DNA from: Magnetospirillum sp.
Lineage (GTDB): Bacteria; Pseudomonadota; Alphaproteobacteria; Rhodospirillales; Magnetospirillaceae
Length of the DNA: 64,000 nucleotides
Reading direction: 5' to 3'
NCBI GenBank assembly: GCA_024707145.1
Contig: JANQAI010000001.1
Span: 188,501-252,500 of the forward strand
Below, piece after piece: positions 55,108-64,000 of this stretch; positions within the stretch are counted from its first letter, which is position 1, and every line of letters begins with the position of its first letter. A program made the position numbers and the translations under genes. Under the pieces are notes generated by a model. That model saw only the letters and a program-made list of their open reading frames with translations, ran no database searches and was not told the DNA's origin.

Positions 55108-56565
55108 ATGCGCGTGTTGTTCGCTTCGTCCGAGGTGTTCCCGCTGGTCAAAACCGGAGGTTTGGCCGATGTCTCGGGGGCGTTGCCGGCGGCGCTGATC
55201 GAAGCCGGCCAGGACGTCCGCGTGCTGCTGCCGGGTTATGCCGGCGCCATGGCCAAGGCCGAGAACAAGCAGCCGGCCGGCAGCCTGGGCGATCCGCTGG
55301 GCGTGGGCGCCGAAGCCCGGCTGGTCAGCGCCACCCTGCCGGGCTCGGGCGTGCCGGTCTGGCTGATCGACTGCCCGGAGCTGTACGACCGGGACGGCGG
55401 CCCCTACCAGGACGCCAACGGCTTCGACTACGAGGACAACGCCCTGCGCTTCGGCCTGCTGTCGTGGACGGCGGCGCATCTGTGCACCGAGGGCAGCCCG
55501 CTGGCGTGGCGGCCCGACGTGCTGCATTGCCACGACTGGCAGTCGGGCTTGGCGCCGGCCTATCTGAAGGCGTGGAACGTGGTTGACCGCCCGGCCACGG
55601 TGTTCACCATCCACAACATCGCCTATCAGGGCCAGTTCCCGCCCGATACGGTGTCGCGCCTGGGGCTGCCCTGGGACATGTACACCATGGCGGGCCTCGA
55701 ATACTGGAACACCCTGTCGTTCCTGAAGGCAGGCCTGGTCTACAGCGACCGCCTGACCACGGTGAGCCCGCGCTACGCCAAGGAAATCCAGTCGGCCCCC
55801 TTCGGCTGCGGCATGGAGGGCGTGCTGGCGTCCCGCGCCGCCGACCTGACCGGCTTCCTCAACGGCGCCGATTACGGCGTGTGGAATCCGGCCGACGACG
55901 CCTATATCCCGCACAAGTACCAGCCCGCCGACTTCGTCGCCGGCAAGGCCGCCAACAAGGCGGCGGTGCAGGCGGAACTGGGGCTGGCCCAGGACCCCGA
56001 GGCGCCGCTGCTGGTCATCGTCAGCCGGCTCAACGACCTCAAGGGCATGGATCTGGTGCTGTCGGTCATGCCGGCCATCCTGCAGCAGGGCTGCCAGCTG
56101 GCGGTCCTGGGTGCCGGCGACCACAGCCTGGAGGACGGCTTCCAGGCGGTGGCCGCCGTCAATCCGTCGCAGGTGGCGGTCAGCATCGGCTATTCCGAGC
56201 CGCTGGCCCACAAGCTGATGGCCGGTGGCGACATGCTGCTGATGCCGTCGCGCTTCGAACCTTGCGGCCTGACCCAGCTGTACGCCTTCCGCTACGGCAC
56301 CATTCCGGTGGTCCATGTCACCGGCGGCTTGGCCGATACGGTGGTGGACACCACCTATGACGGACTGATGACCGCCACCGCCACCGGCTTCGCCTTCGAG
56401 CATGCCAATGCCGGCGCATTCCAATGGACCATCGAGCGGGCGTTGGACACGTTCCGCCAGAAGGACCCGTGGCGCAAGGTCCAGAGTTCGTGCGTCTGCC
56501 AGGATTTCAGCTGGAACCGCTCGGCCGAACGCTACATCGCGCTGTACCGGGCCTTGGCCGGCTGA
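55108..56565 (+). CDS. glgA: Glycogen synthase (ADP-glucose type)
   Basis: GlgA (485 residues) adds glucose from ADP-glucose to glycogen ends. The ADP-glucose motif KTGGLADV is at residues 15-22, HCHDWQSGL near 150, and the C-terminal domain has SRLNDLKGMDL and PSRFEPCGLTQLYAFRYGTIPVV. AAGGGGAGG precedes the ATG. It is divergent from glgC across 212 bases; glk follows 26 bases after its stop, so both are probably one transcript. Confidence 0.95.
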   Translation: MRVLFASSEVFPLVKTGGLADVSGALPAALIEAGQDVRVLLPGYAGAMAKAENKQPAGSLGDPLGVGAEARLVSATLPGSGVPVWLIDCPELYDRDGGPYQDANGFDYEDNALRFGLLSWTAAHLCTEGSPLAWRPDVLHCHDWQSGLAPAYLKAWNVVDRPATVFTIHNIAYQGQFPPDTVSRLGLPWDMYTMAGLEYWNTLSFLKAGLVYSDRLTTVSPRYAKEIQSAPFGCGMEGVLASRAADLTGFLNGADYGVWNPADDAYIPHKYQPADFVAGKAANKAAVQAELGLAQDPEAPLLVIVSRLNDLKGMDLVLSVMPAILQQGCQLAVLGAGDHSLEDGFQAVAAVNPSQVAVSIGYSEPLAHKLMAGGDMLLMPSRFEPCGLTQLYAFRYGTIPVVHVTGGLADTVVDTTYDGLMTATATGFAFEHANAGAFQWTIERALDTFRQKDPWRKVQSSCVCQDFSWNRSAERYIALYRALAG

Positions 56566-56591
56566 GCGTCACAGGGATACGGAACCATTCG

Positions 56592-57565
56592 ATGACCGAG
56601 GCTCGCGCCCTGATCGCCGATATCGGCGGTACCCATGCCCGCTTCGCCCTGGTGGATGACCGCGGCCAGGCAGGGGCTCCCCAGGTGATGCGGTGCGCCG
56701 ATTTTCCCGGCCCGGCCCAGGCGGCCCAAGCCTTCCTGGCCGCCCAGGGCGGCGTCCGGCCTGCCCGCGCCGCCTTTGCCGTGGCCTCGCCCATCACCGG
56801 CGACGTGGTGGACCTGACCAATTCGGCCTGGCATTTCTCCATCGAGGCGGTGCGCCGCGAGTTGGGCCTGGAGCGCCTGGACGTCATCAACGACTTCACC
56901 GCCGTCGCCCTGTCGGTGCGCCATCTGGGCCCCGAGCATCTGCTGAAGGTCGGCGGCGGCGTGGCCGCCGACGGGTGTCCCGTCGCCGTGCTGGGGCCGG
57001 GCACCGGCCTGGGCGTGTCGGCGCTGGTCCCCGATTCCGCCGGCCACTGGACGGCACTGGCCACCGAGGGGGGCACGTCACCATGGCCGCCGCCAGCGCC
57101 CAGGAGGACGCCGTGCTGGAATGGCTGCGCCAGCGCTTCGGCCATGTCTCGGCCGAGCGCATCCTGTCCGGCCCCGGCATGGTGAACCTGTACGAGGCGG
57201 TATCCGCCCTGCGCGGCCGTCCCGCCGCCTACAGCACGCCCGACGCCATCTCCCAGCGCGGATTGGACGGCTCGTGCCCGCTGTGTCGCGAGACCCTGGA
57301 TCTGTTCTTCGCCATGCTGGGCACCATCGCCGGCAATCTGGCCCTGTCGGTGGGCGCGCGGGGCGGCGTCTTCATCGCCGGCGGCATCCTGCCGCGCATG
57401 CGCGACGCCTTCGCCCAATCCCCTTTCCGCCGCCGCTTCGAGGACAAGGGGCGGTTCATGGACTATCTGGCGCCCATTCCCACTTGGCTGGTGGTGCATC
57501 CCCAGCCGGCTTTCGCCGGCCTTGCCGGCCTGGTTTCCACCCACGTCAAGACTCCCGTGATCTGA
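56592..57565 (+). CDS. glk: Glucokinase (ROK-independent, GlkA type), apparent frameshift
   Basis: The restored protein (about 324 residues) has the phosphate loop ADIGGTHARFALV, the catalytic aspartate in VINDFTAVALSV, the phosphate-2 LGPGTGLGVS and the C-terminal GGVFIAGGILPRM. It would phosphorylate glucose. The frame breaks in the G6 run 57068-57073; G7 restores ATEGGHVTMAA, the conserved EGGH motif. It follows glgA and probably feeds or drains the glycogen pool. Confidence 0.9.
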
Positions 57566-57630
57566 ACATGCGTATGGATTGCAATTTATGCGCATGAGAG
57601 GGAGACTGGTCCTACCAAACGGGGTGGGAC

Positions 57631-58681
57631 ATGGTTGGGATCGTTGCGTCTGCCGTAGCATTGCACGTGGCAGCCGCCGCGCAGGCATTGGTGCTGGCGC
57701 GGCGCGCCGGGTGGGCGGCCGCGTGGTCGCTTCTGGCCGCCGCCCTTGTGCTGATGGTGGTGCGGCCGGTGCTGTCGCTGCGGCACTGGGCCGATGGGGA
57801 AGCGCTCGATCCGGTGGCCGAGGGCGTGGGCTGGGTGGTCGCGCTGCTGGTGGTGGCGGGCGTCGTGCTGGTGGGGCGCTGGGTGGTGGCCGCCGCCGGC
57901 ATGGCCGAGACGGTGCGCCAGGCCAAGGAACAGGCCGATCACGCCAACCAGGCCAAGACCAACTTCCTCGCCAATATGAGCCATGAGCTGCGCACGCCGC
58001 TGAACGCGGTGATCGGTTTCGCCCAGGTCATGCGCCACGAGTTCCTCGGTCCCCTGGGCAGCACCCGCTATCGTGAATACGCCGCCGGCATCGAGGAATC
58101 GGGCCAGCACCTGCTGGAACTGATCGAGGACATCCTGGACGTCTCACGCATCGAAGCGGGCCAGTTGGTCCTGCGCGACGAGCCGGTGCTCCTTGGCGAG
58201 CTGATGGAAAGCGTCGGCCGGCTGATGCGCCCCAAGGCGGACAACGAGCGGGTCATGCTGTACGTGGAGCCGCAGGCCGGTCTGCCCGCCCTGCGCGGCG
58301 ATCCCCGGCGGTTGCGGCAGATCTTGCTGAACCTGCTGTCCAACGCCATCAAATTCACCCCGGCGGGCGGGCGGGTGGAGCCTGCGCGGCGAGCACGCGC
58401 CGGGCGGTGGGGTCAGCCTGGTGGTCAGCGACACCGGTATCGGCATCCGGCCCGAGGATCTGCAACGGGTGATGGCCTTGTTCGGACAAGCCCAATCGGC
58501 CTATTCCCGCAGCCATCCCGGCTCGGGCCTGGGCCTGCCCATCGCCCGCAGCCTGGCCGAGATGCATGACGGCGTGCTGTCCATCGACAGCCGGCCCGAG
58601 CACGGCACCACGGTCAGGGTGACCTTCCCGCCGGAACGGCTGGTGCCGGCGGCTGCCGCAGCGGGCGAGGCGCTGACTTAG
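57631..58681 (+). CDS. Membrane histidine kinase, orphan, apparent frameshift
   Basis: This sensor kinase of about 350 residues has two to three membrane helices in the first 95 residues without a periplasmic domain of note, then a short coiled coil (TVRQAKEQADHANQAK), the phosphoacceptor NMSHELRTPLNAV, the N box ILLNLLSNAIKF, G1 SDTGIGI and G2 GSGLGLPI. The frame breaks at 58381-58382, where GTGGAGCTGCGC is read with an extra C. No response regulator is adjacent. Its TAG overlaps the stop of the convergent polyferredoxin gene. Confidence 0.85.
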
Positions 58682-60108
58682 AACAGCGCCGGCCACCACG
58701 CCAGGGCCACCGCCACCGTGCCGATCAGGCCGGGCACCAGGGCGGGCAGCACCTTGGCGCCGGTGACGCCCTGGCGCACCAGGATGCGCCACGCCAGCCA
58801 CAGGCTCCAGGTCACCGAACCGGCGAACAGGCCGATCTTCAGCAGCGACACCAGTTCTGCGGGAATGCCGATGACGGTCATGGACTTGAACAGGCCGCCG
58901 CCCAGGCCGATCACCAGCGACACCATGGCGATGGGAGTGAACTGGTAGCCCAATTCCAGGAAGCGCTGCCACAGGCTGCGGCCGCCGCCCAGCTTGCCCG
59001 ACAGCCATGCCGCCGCCAGGGTCAGCGCCGACAGGCCCGCGGTGAAGACGGCCATGGTCATCGCCATGAAGCCGGCGATCATGACGAAGTCCAGCCACAG
59101 GAAGACCTCGCGCCGCTCGGGATGGACGCTCATCAGCCACGACGGACCCGAGTGCAGCAGCCAGGTCACGTCGTTCTCGATGGCCCACAGGCCCAGGGCG
59201 TCGCGCACCGTGTTGAACAGCGGCATCACGCCCCACAGGAAGCCGCCCAGGGCGACGCCGCCGCCCAGGAACAGGAACAGGATTTCCGAGATGTTGGGAT
59301 TGCGCCCGGCGATCTGCTCCACTTCCTCGCCGGGGCGGCGCAGGCGCAGGTACAGGCCGCCCGAGGCCTGCGGACTGACACAGCGGAAGCACTCGATGCA
59401 GTGGCGGCTTTCCGTCTTGCGCTTCAGGTCGATCATGGTGGGGCAGGCGGTCTTGTCGTTCCAGCGGTCGCCGCCCGGCTCCGGCCGTTTGGGGGTGAAT
59501 TCGACCACGCCCAGGCGGTTGAACACGCCCAGCAGCAGGCCGATGGGGCAGGCGTGGCGGCACCACGGGCGCTTGCCCGGCGCGAACAGCCAGCCCAGCA
59601 CGATGGCGGCGGCCATGGTGCCGCCGAAGATCTCGGCTGAAGCCTCGGGATGGGTGCGCACGCCGGCGGTCTGGCCCAGGATGGTGACCACGAGGAACGA
59701 TAGCACCGGCGTGCCCGGCCAGGTCAGCCAGCGCGGCGGCGTAAGCCGCATGCCGTGCTTGGAGGCGTATTCCGAGGCGGCGCCCATGGGGCACAGGATG
59801 CCGCACCACGACCGCCCGGTAGCCAGCACCGACAGCAGCAGCAGCGGGAACCACAGCCCCCAGATGGCGAAGTTGGAGAATACCGACAGGTGGTCCAGGG
59901 GGCCGTCGGTCTCCGCCGGGTCGGGCAGGAAGGGGGGCACCAGGATCAGGGTGACGAACACCACGAACATGACCGCGTGGATCCACGGCAGCCAGCGGAT
60001 GTGGCGGACGAAGAACGCCTCGATGGGGCCGGCGAAGCGGCTGGAGAGGCGCGCCCGCTCCTCATCGGGGATGTTGCGGTCGTGGACGTGGTGAAAGTCG
60101 TAATTCAT
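58678..60108 (-). CDS. Membrane 4Fe-4S polyferredoxin of the FTR1 iron-uptake system (FtrD-like)
   Basis: The 476-residue product has about nine membrane helices and a NapH/CcoG-type iron-sulfur core: WCGILCP (Cys102, Cys106), WCRHACPIG (Cys183, Cys187), Cys222, and CIECFRC (Cys237, Cys240, Cys243). Such proteins pass electrons through the membrane; in FtrABCD systems FtrD is thought to recycle the periplasmic oxidase. The C-terminal 180 residues form an extra multi-helix part. It overlaps the FTR1 permease by four bases (ATGA). Confidence 0.85.
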   Translation of the reverse strand: MNYDFHHVHDRNIPDEERARLSSRFAGPIEAFFVRHIRWLPWIHAVMFVVFVTLILVPPFLPDPAETDGPLDHLSVFSNFAIWGLWFPLLLLSVLATGRSWCGILCPMGAASEYASKHGMRLTPPRWLTWPGTPVLSFLVVTILGQTAGVRTHPEASAEIFGGTMAAAIVLGWLFAPGKRPWCRHACPIGLLLGVFNRLGVVEFTPKRPEPGGDRWNDKTACPTMIDLKRKTESRHCIECFRCVSPQASGGLYLRLRRPGEEVEQIAGRNPNISEILFLFLGGGVALGGFLWGVMPLFNTVRDALGLWAIENDVTWLLHSGPSWLMSVHPERREVFLWLDFVMIAGFMAMTMAVFTAGLSALTLAAAWLSGKLGGGRSLWQRFLELGYQFTPIAMVSLVIGLGGGLFKSMTVIGIPAELVSLLKIGLFAGSVTWSLWLAWRILVRQGVTGAKVLPALVPGLIGTVAVALAWWPALF

Positions 60109-61292
60109 GATGCCGCCCGACGCCTCCTGATCGCCCAGATGCCGACGAACGGCACCAGCGCCGTCAGCAGAACGGCCTGGGCCGCCACCGATTCCAGGGT
60201 GGGGAACAATCCGATGGCCGGGACCGAGGGCATGCCGGCGATCGGCGTGGTCGAGATCAGCCGGGCCTCCTGCAGCTCAAGCATGCCGTTGCCGGCGAAC
60301 ATCACCGCCAGGGCGTAGAGCAGCACGGCGGTGCCGGCGAAGAACGGACCCAGCGGCAGCTTCATGGAGGCGCGGCGCATGATCCAGTAGACGGCGCCCA
60401 GGGCGACGAGGGCGGCGGCGAAGCCGGCGGCGATGGCGGTGCCGTGCTCGGCGGCGCTGCCCATCAGGGCCTGGTAGAACAGCACGGTTTCGGCGCCCTC
60501 GCGGTAGACCGACAGGAAGGCGGCGAAGCCCAGCGAGAACAATTGGCCGCCCGACAGCGCCTTGCTCACCTGGTCCTTGATGTAGCCCTGCCAGCGTTGG
60601 GCCTCGCGGCGGGCGAACAGCCAGTGGCTGACATAGGCCAGCACCGCGGCGGCCACCAGCATGGTGGCGCCTTCCACCGCCTCCTGCCCGGCGCCGGACA
60701 GGTTGACCAGGGTGTTCAGCGCCCAGGCGGTCAGGCCGCTGGCGATCAGCGCCAGGACCACCGCCTGCCAGACCACGCGCACCTTGTCCTCGGCCCCGGC
60801 GCGTTTGAGATAGGCCACCAGGGCGGTGACCACCAGCATGGCCTCGAAGCCTTCGCGCAGCAGGATCAGCAGGGATTGAAGGAAGGCGCCGATCCAGCCG
60901 GCGCCGCTGGCCTCGGCCCGCTTGTCGGCCACCTCGACCACGCTGCCCTCCAGCTTGCGCCAGGCGGTTTCCACCTTGTCCTTGGGGGCATTGGCGTTGG
61001 CCAGGCCTATGACGGCGGCGAATTGGGATTCGATCTCGGTCTTGGCGCTGGGATCGGCGGCGCCGATGTCGGCCTCCAGGCCGGTATCCTCGAACACGCC
61101 GAAATAGAGGTCGGAGAAGCCGTCGGCGGTGTCGCCGCCCTTGGCCGCGTCATAGGCCGCCACCAGGGCGTTGCCTTCGGTGACGATGCGGGCGGCGACG
61201 GCGCGATGATCCAGCGCCGCGCCTTCGGCGTGGGCCGCCGCCGGTACCAGGACCAGCAGCAGGGCGAACAGCTTGCAGACGGCGCGGATCAT
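60105..61292 (-). CDS. FTR1-family iron permease (FtrC/EfeU-like)
   Basis: This is a high-affinity iron permease of 395 residues with a signal peptide (cut after AHA, residue 22), a periplasmic N-terminal domain (about 25-130) and seven membrane helices. The two iron-path motifs are REGFE (146-150) and REGAE (264-268), matching the REGLE pattern. The N-terminal domain resembles the separate small protein encoded just upstream. It overlaps both neighbours with ATGA, so the three are one tight operon. Confidence 0.92.
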   Translation of the reverse strand: MIRAVCKLFALLLVLVPAAAHAEGAALDHRAVAARIVTEGNALVAAYDAAKGGDTADGFSDLYFGVFEDTGLEADIGAADPSAKTEIESQFAAVIGLANANAPKDKVETAWRKLEGSVVEVADKRAEASGAGWIGAFLQSLLILLREGFEAMLVVTALVAYLKRAGAEDKVRVVWQAVVLALIASGLTAWALNTLVNLSGAGQEAVEGATMLVAAAVLAYVSHWLFARREAQRWQGYIKDQVSKALSGGQLFSLGFAAFLSVYREGAETVLFYQALMGSAAEHGTAIAAGFAAALVALGAVYWIMRRASMKLPLGPFFAGTAVLLYALAVMFAGNGMLELQEARLISTTPIAGMPSVPAIGLFPTLESVAAQAVLLTALVPFVGIWAIRRRRAAS

Positions 61293-61714
61293 TGGTTCAC
61301 CTCGAACACGCCGGGGGCGACGTTGGCGGCGTCCAGGCCCTTGGCCTCGGCGGAAATGGCCTCGCGCAGGGTCTTGGAGATGGACGCCACCTGGGTGGCG
61401 TCGTTGGCGGTCATGGCCTTGCGCATGCTGGCGAAATAGCGCTCGATCTCGGCCGCCCGCTTGGCGCTGACATGCTTGCGGATGGCCGATTCCAGCTTGG
61501 AATCCTCGAAATTGTGGAAGTAGGCCTCGGTGACCGCGCGCTTGGCGCCCTCCAGGTCACCCTTGCCGAAGGCCGCCTCGGCCGCCATCACCGCCTTGTT
61601 GACGCTGTCGGCCTGGGCCTGCCAATGGCTGCTGTCGGCCAGGGCGGGGGCCGCCGTCAGCGACAGCAGCGCGGCGATCAGCCAGGGGGCAAGCGGGGAA
61701 CGGCGACGATGCAT
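61289..61714 (-). CDS. Small periplasmic protein resembling the N-terminal domain of the FTR1 permease
   Basis: The product (about 141 residues) has a signal peptide (cut after ALA, about residue 27). Its mature part is helical and has AYFHNFEDSKLESAIRKHVSAKRAAEIERYF, here best seen as NFEDSKLESAI and AEIERYFASM. The same pattern (VFEDTGLEADI ... KTEIESQFAAV) occurs in the FTR1 permease N-terminal domain. It may be a periplasmic iron-handling partner. The ATG at 61714 is preceded by GAGG; it is the first gene of the operon, with a Fur-like box upstream. Confidence 0.8.
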   Translation of the reverse strand: MHRRRSPLAPWLIAALLSLTAAPALADSSHWQAQADSVNKAVMAAEAAFGKGDLEGAKRAVTEAYFHNFEDSKLESAIRKHVSAKRAAEIERYFASMRKAMTANDATQVASISKTLREAISAEAKGLDAANVAPGVFEVNQ

Positions 61715-61779
61715 GGTCAAGCCTCGGGACGGACGAACACTCCCACAGCAATAACCATGAACTTAGTAAGGTGTGCAAG

Positions 61780-61794
61780 TGCAATTCGTTCGCA
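61780..61794. promoter_or_regulatory. Fur-like box upstream of the FTR1 operon
   Basis: TGCAATTCGTTCGCA, 66 bases upstream of the first gene, fits the TGC-A...T-GCA pattern of alphaproteobacterial Fur sites. A second TGCAA half-site (TGTGCAAG) lies right next to it. Iron-dependent repression is inferred. Confidence 0.5.
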
Positions 61795-61872
61795 ATTTCA
61801 TACTGCAAACGCATGGCAGCGGGCCGGTGCGCGCGCGGGTTTGCCCCTTAAGGAGGAGACGGCAGGGGAAAA

Positions 61873-62063
61873 CTAGCGGGCCGCGCGCTCGGGCGCTTCC
61901 GCCACGGTGCCGATCTGGCCGGTGGGGTGGTTGGGCACCAGGGCCAGGTAGGGCGAGAAGGCGATGACGAACGACAGCGCCAAGACATAGACGGCGCCCA
62001 GCACCAGCATGCGCAGCACCGCATCGCGCTTGTTGGGGGAGGGGTGCCGGACGGCTCGCTCAT
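61873..62063 (-). CDS. Small one-helix membrane protein, apparent frameshift
   Basis: The restored product (about 63 residues) starts MSEPSGTPPPNKRDAVLRM, has one membrane helix (VLGAVYVLALSFVIAF) and ends GTVAEAPERAAR. The frame breaks in the G5 run 62035-62039 (coding-strand C5, C6 expected). I cannot name it. It lies alone between the FTR1 operon and the divergent MBL-fold gene. Confidence 0.55.
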
Positions 62064-62317
62064 GAAGGCTTGACCCTAAAGGATAGGTAAGTAGCCTGTC
62101 GTATAAAGGGTGTGCGGAACGGGAGTCAAGGAAAGAGGGCGGGGAGATACCGCCCTGACGGGTGGGGCGAACGGTCCAAGGGCGTCCGCCGTATGCGGCC
62201 CGGGGGCCGGTTGCGCGCGTCAGAAATTTGCAAAAACAACCGGCGGACGAACTGTTCCGGTTGATGCGCACAGCCTCAAGCCCTAGCATGACAACTTACG
62301 GGGGGTTCGGTCGTTAG

Positions 62318-64000
62318 ATGCAGTCGATTCGGAAGATCGAGGTCAGTACGGGCGTCTGGTGGGTGGAGGTACCCGCCGCCGACGTGCGCGTCCTGTGCGG
62401 ATGTCCGGCCGACGCGGTCAAGCATCTGATGAAGCGTGGCCTGATCGCGCCGACCGAGGCGGAGGGTGTGTCGTTCGAAACCGGCCCCAACGTCATCCTG
62501 CTGTCCGACGTGATGGTGCAGAACGGCACCTTCGCCAATCTGGGCGAGTTCCCGGTGCTGCAGATGTTCTATCGCCAGGGCATGATCATCCCCGGCCATC
62601 CCGGCAATACCGGCGTCAAGCCGCTGATCGTCGGCTCGCCCGAGCAGGTGCACGCCCAGCTGCAATACATCTACCGCGGCAATTACGGTCTGATCAGCGA
62701 GGACGAACTGGTCGATGCCGGCGCCACGCCGGAACAGGCGCGCGCCCGCATGCGCCTCAAGCTGAAATTCGCCTTCGGCCGCATCTACCATCCCTCCGAG
62801 CTGATCGACACCAAGGTCATCGAGGGCGAGCCGGTGGACATCCGCGGCGGCGTCAGCGTGCGGCGCCTCCGGCTGAACGTGTTCGAGTTCCGCCATGGCG
62901 ACGAGACGGTCATCGTCGACCTGAACCTGCAACCCTTCGAAACCTACGAATGCCCCTATCCGCTGGGCTTCTACCACATGCCGCGCGAGTATTTCGCGGT
63001 GGTGCATTCGGGCGAGGGCGACGGCTGGGACATCAACCGCCCGTCCATGGGCGCGGTGTTGATGTTCCAGGGCCGCGTCTACCTGCTGGACGCCGGCCCC
63101 AACATCCTGCACACGCTGGACGCCCTGGGAATCGGCGTCAACGAGATCGACGGCATCTTCCATACCCATTCCCACGACGACCATTTCGCCGGCCTGACCA
63201 CGCTGATCCGCGCCGATCACCGCATCAAGTACTACGCCACCCCGCTGGTGCGTGCCTCGGTGGCGCGCAAGATGGCGGCGCTGCTGTCCATCGAGCCTTC
63301 CGCCTTCGCCGATTATTTCGAGTGCCACGACCTGGTCGAGGACATCTGGAACGACATCGACGGGCTGGAGGTCAAGCCGCTGTTCTCGCCCCACCCGGTG
63401 GAGACCACGGTGTTCCTGTTCCGCGCCCTGTGGGAGGGCGGCTTCCGCACCTACGCCCATCTGGCCGACATCTGCCGCCTCGAGGTGTTGAAGGGCTTCA
63501 TCACCGGCGACGACGATCAGCCCGGCATCACCAAGGCCACCTACAAGCGCATCGTCGAGGATTATGCCACCCCGGTGGACATCAAGAAGGTGGACGTGGG
63601 CGGCGGCATGATCCACGGCGACGCCTACGACTTCCGCGACGACACCTCGGGCAAGGTCATCCTGGCCCATACCTCGGCGCGCCACACCATCGCCCAGAAG
63701 GCCATCGGCTCGACCGCGTCCTTCGGCACCGTGGACGTGCTGATCCCGTCCAACCACGACTTCATCTGGCGGGCGGCCTACGAGCTGCTGATGGGCTATT
63801 TCCCCGACATCGCCCATCACCAGATCCGCGTGCTGCTGAACAATCCGGTGCGTACCTTCAATCCCGGCACCATCCTGGTGAAGGAGCGCACCCCGGCCCC
63901 GGCCATCTTCCTGCTGCTGTCGGGCAGCGTCGAGGCCATCCACATGACCGGCGGCGGCCGTTCGGTGCTGTCTGCCGGCGCCATGATCGGCGAATTGTCG
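62318..64000 (+). CDS. Metallo-beta-lactamase-fold protein with C-terminal cyclic-nucleotide-binding domain (cut by the window end)
   Basis: The frame is open for 561 codons to the end of the window. The first 220 residues are of unknown fold. An MBL-fold domain follows, with the metal motif HTHSHDDH at residues 282-289, further ligands probably at GGGMIHGDAYDF, TGDDDQP and ILAHTSARH, and NHDFIW. The last visible part, GTILVKERTPAPAIFLLLSGSVE and AGAMIGELS, is a cyclic-nucleotide-binding (CAP-ED) domain start. It may be a hydrolase controlled by cAMP, cGMP or by redox. ATG 62318 is the first start. Confidence 0.8.
   Translation, partial: MQSIRKIEVSTGVWWVEVPAADVRVLCGCPADAVKHLMKRGLIAPTEAEGVSFETGPNVILLSDVMVQNGTFANLGEFPVLQMFYRQGMIIPGHPGNTGVKPLIVGSPEQVHAQLQYIYRGNYGLISEDELVDAGATPEQARARMRLKLKFAFGRIYHPSELIDTKVIEGEPVDIRGGVSVRRLRLNVFEFRHGDETVIVDLNLQPFETYECPYPLGFYHMPREYFAVVHSGEGDGWDINRPSMGAVLMFQGRVYLLDAGPNILHTLDALGIGVNEIDGIFHTHSHDDHFAGLTTLIRADHRIKYYATPLVRASVARKMAALLSIEPSAFADYFECHDLVEDIWNDIDGLEVKPLFSPHPVETTVFLFRALWEGGFRTYAHLADICRLEVLKGFITGDDDQPGITKATYKRIVEDYATPVDIKKVDVGGGMIHGDAYDFRDDTSGKVILAHTSARHTIAQKAIGSTASFGTVDVLIPSNHDFIWRAAYELLMGYFPDIAHHQIRVLLNNPVRTFNPGTILVKERTPAPAIFLLLSGSVEAIHMTGGGRSVLSAGAMIGELS

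Overview
The window is a 64-kb, high-GC, gene-dense piece of an alphaproteobacterial chromosome, probably from the Rhodospirillales and Magnetospirillum-like. This rests on codon use, on the order rpsF-rpsR-DUF2232-rplI ... dnaB-alr ... radA-cvpA-purF, on the short PurL beside purQ and bolA-grxD, and on the Fur-like boxes and GC-rich REP-type palindromes. The species call is an inference. There is no rRNA, tRNA, CRISPR array, transposase or prophage, and no gene-free stretch longer than 300 bases.

Layout. 1-2.9 kb: a ferric-iron ABC transporter (minus strand) with Fur-like boxes. 3-8.5 kb: purine genes purQ-purL, a strong terminator, rarD, a lower-GC membrane gene, then the bolA-grxD iron-sulfur pair. 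8.6-13.3 kb: an FMN-binding protein, an orphan histidine kinase, rpsD, a BaiN-type flavoprotein and a PRC-barrel/peptidoglycan-binding protein. 13.3-16.6 kb: a symporter-histidine kinase, a small membrane partner and a response regulator. 16.7-24 kb: a lipoprotein hydrolase, a TauE-type exporter, a DEAD-box helicase with a stand-alone AsnC domain, hydrolases and several unknown genes. 24-33 kb: pyrE, enoyl-CoA hydratase, an ELM1-like protein, a trypsin-like protease, a LysR regulator divergent from a tautomerase, then a macro-domain/VOC/tandem-paralog cluster. 33-46 kb: a long minus-strand housekeeping block (SDR, purF, cvpA, radA, mlaF, mlaE, alr, GIY-YIG, dnaB, cfa, rplI, DUF2232, rpsR, rpsF). 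46-51 kb: the fatty-acid cluster fabD-fabG-acpP-fabF-mltG. 51-58.7 kb: GNAT, a UMF1-type MFS protein, glycogen genes glgC and glgA, glk and a second orphan kinase. 58.7-64 kb: an FTR1 iron-uptake operon with a Fur-like box, and an MBL-fold/cyclic-nucleotide-binding protein cut by the window end.

The most striking pattern is one of sequence quality or mutation. At least 14 otherwise intact genes, including purL, dnaB, rpsF, fabF, alr and glk, carry single-base frameshifts. Nine of these are the same event, AGCTG read as AGCCTG; eight more are length changes in G/C runs. Because essential genes are hit and the frame is always restored by one base, I annotate them as full-length CDS and not as pseudogenes.

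Several short dispersed repeats sit between convergent genes. In one family the ends of the element supply the TAG stop codons of the neighbouring genes.
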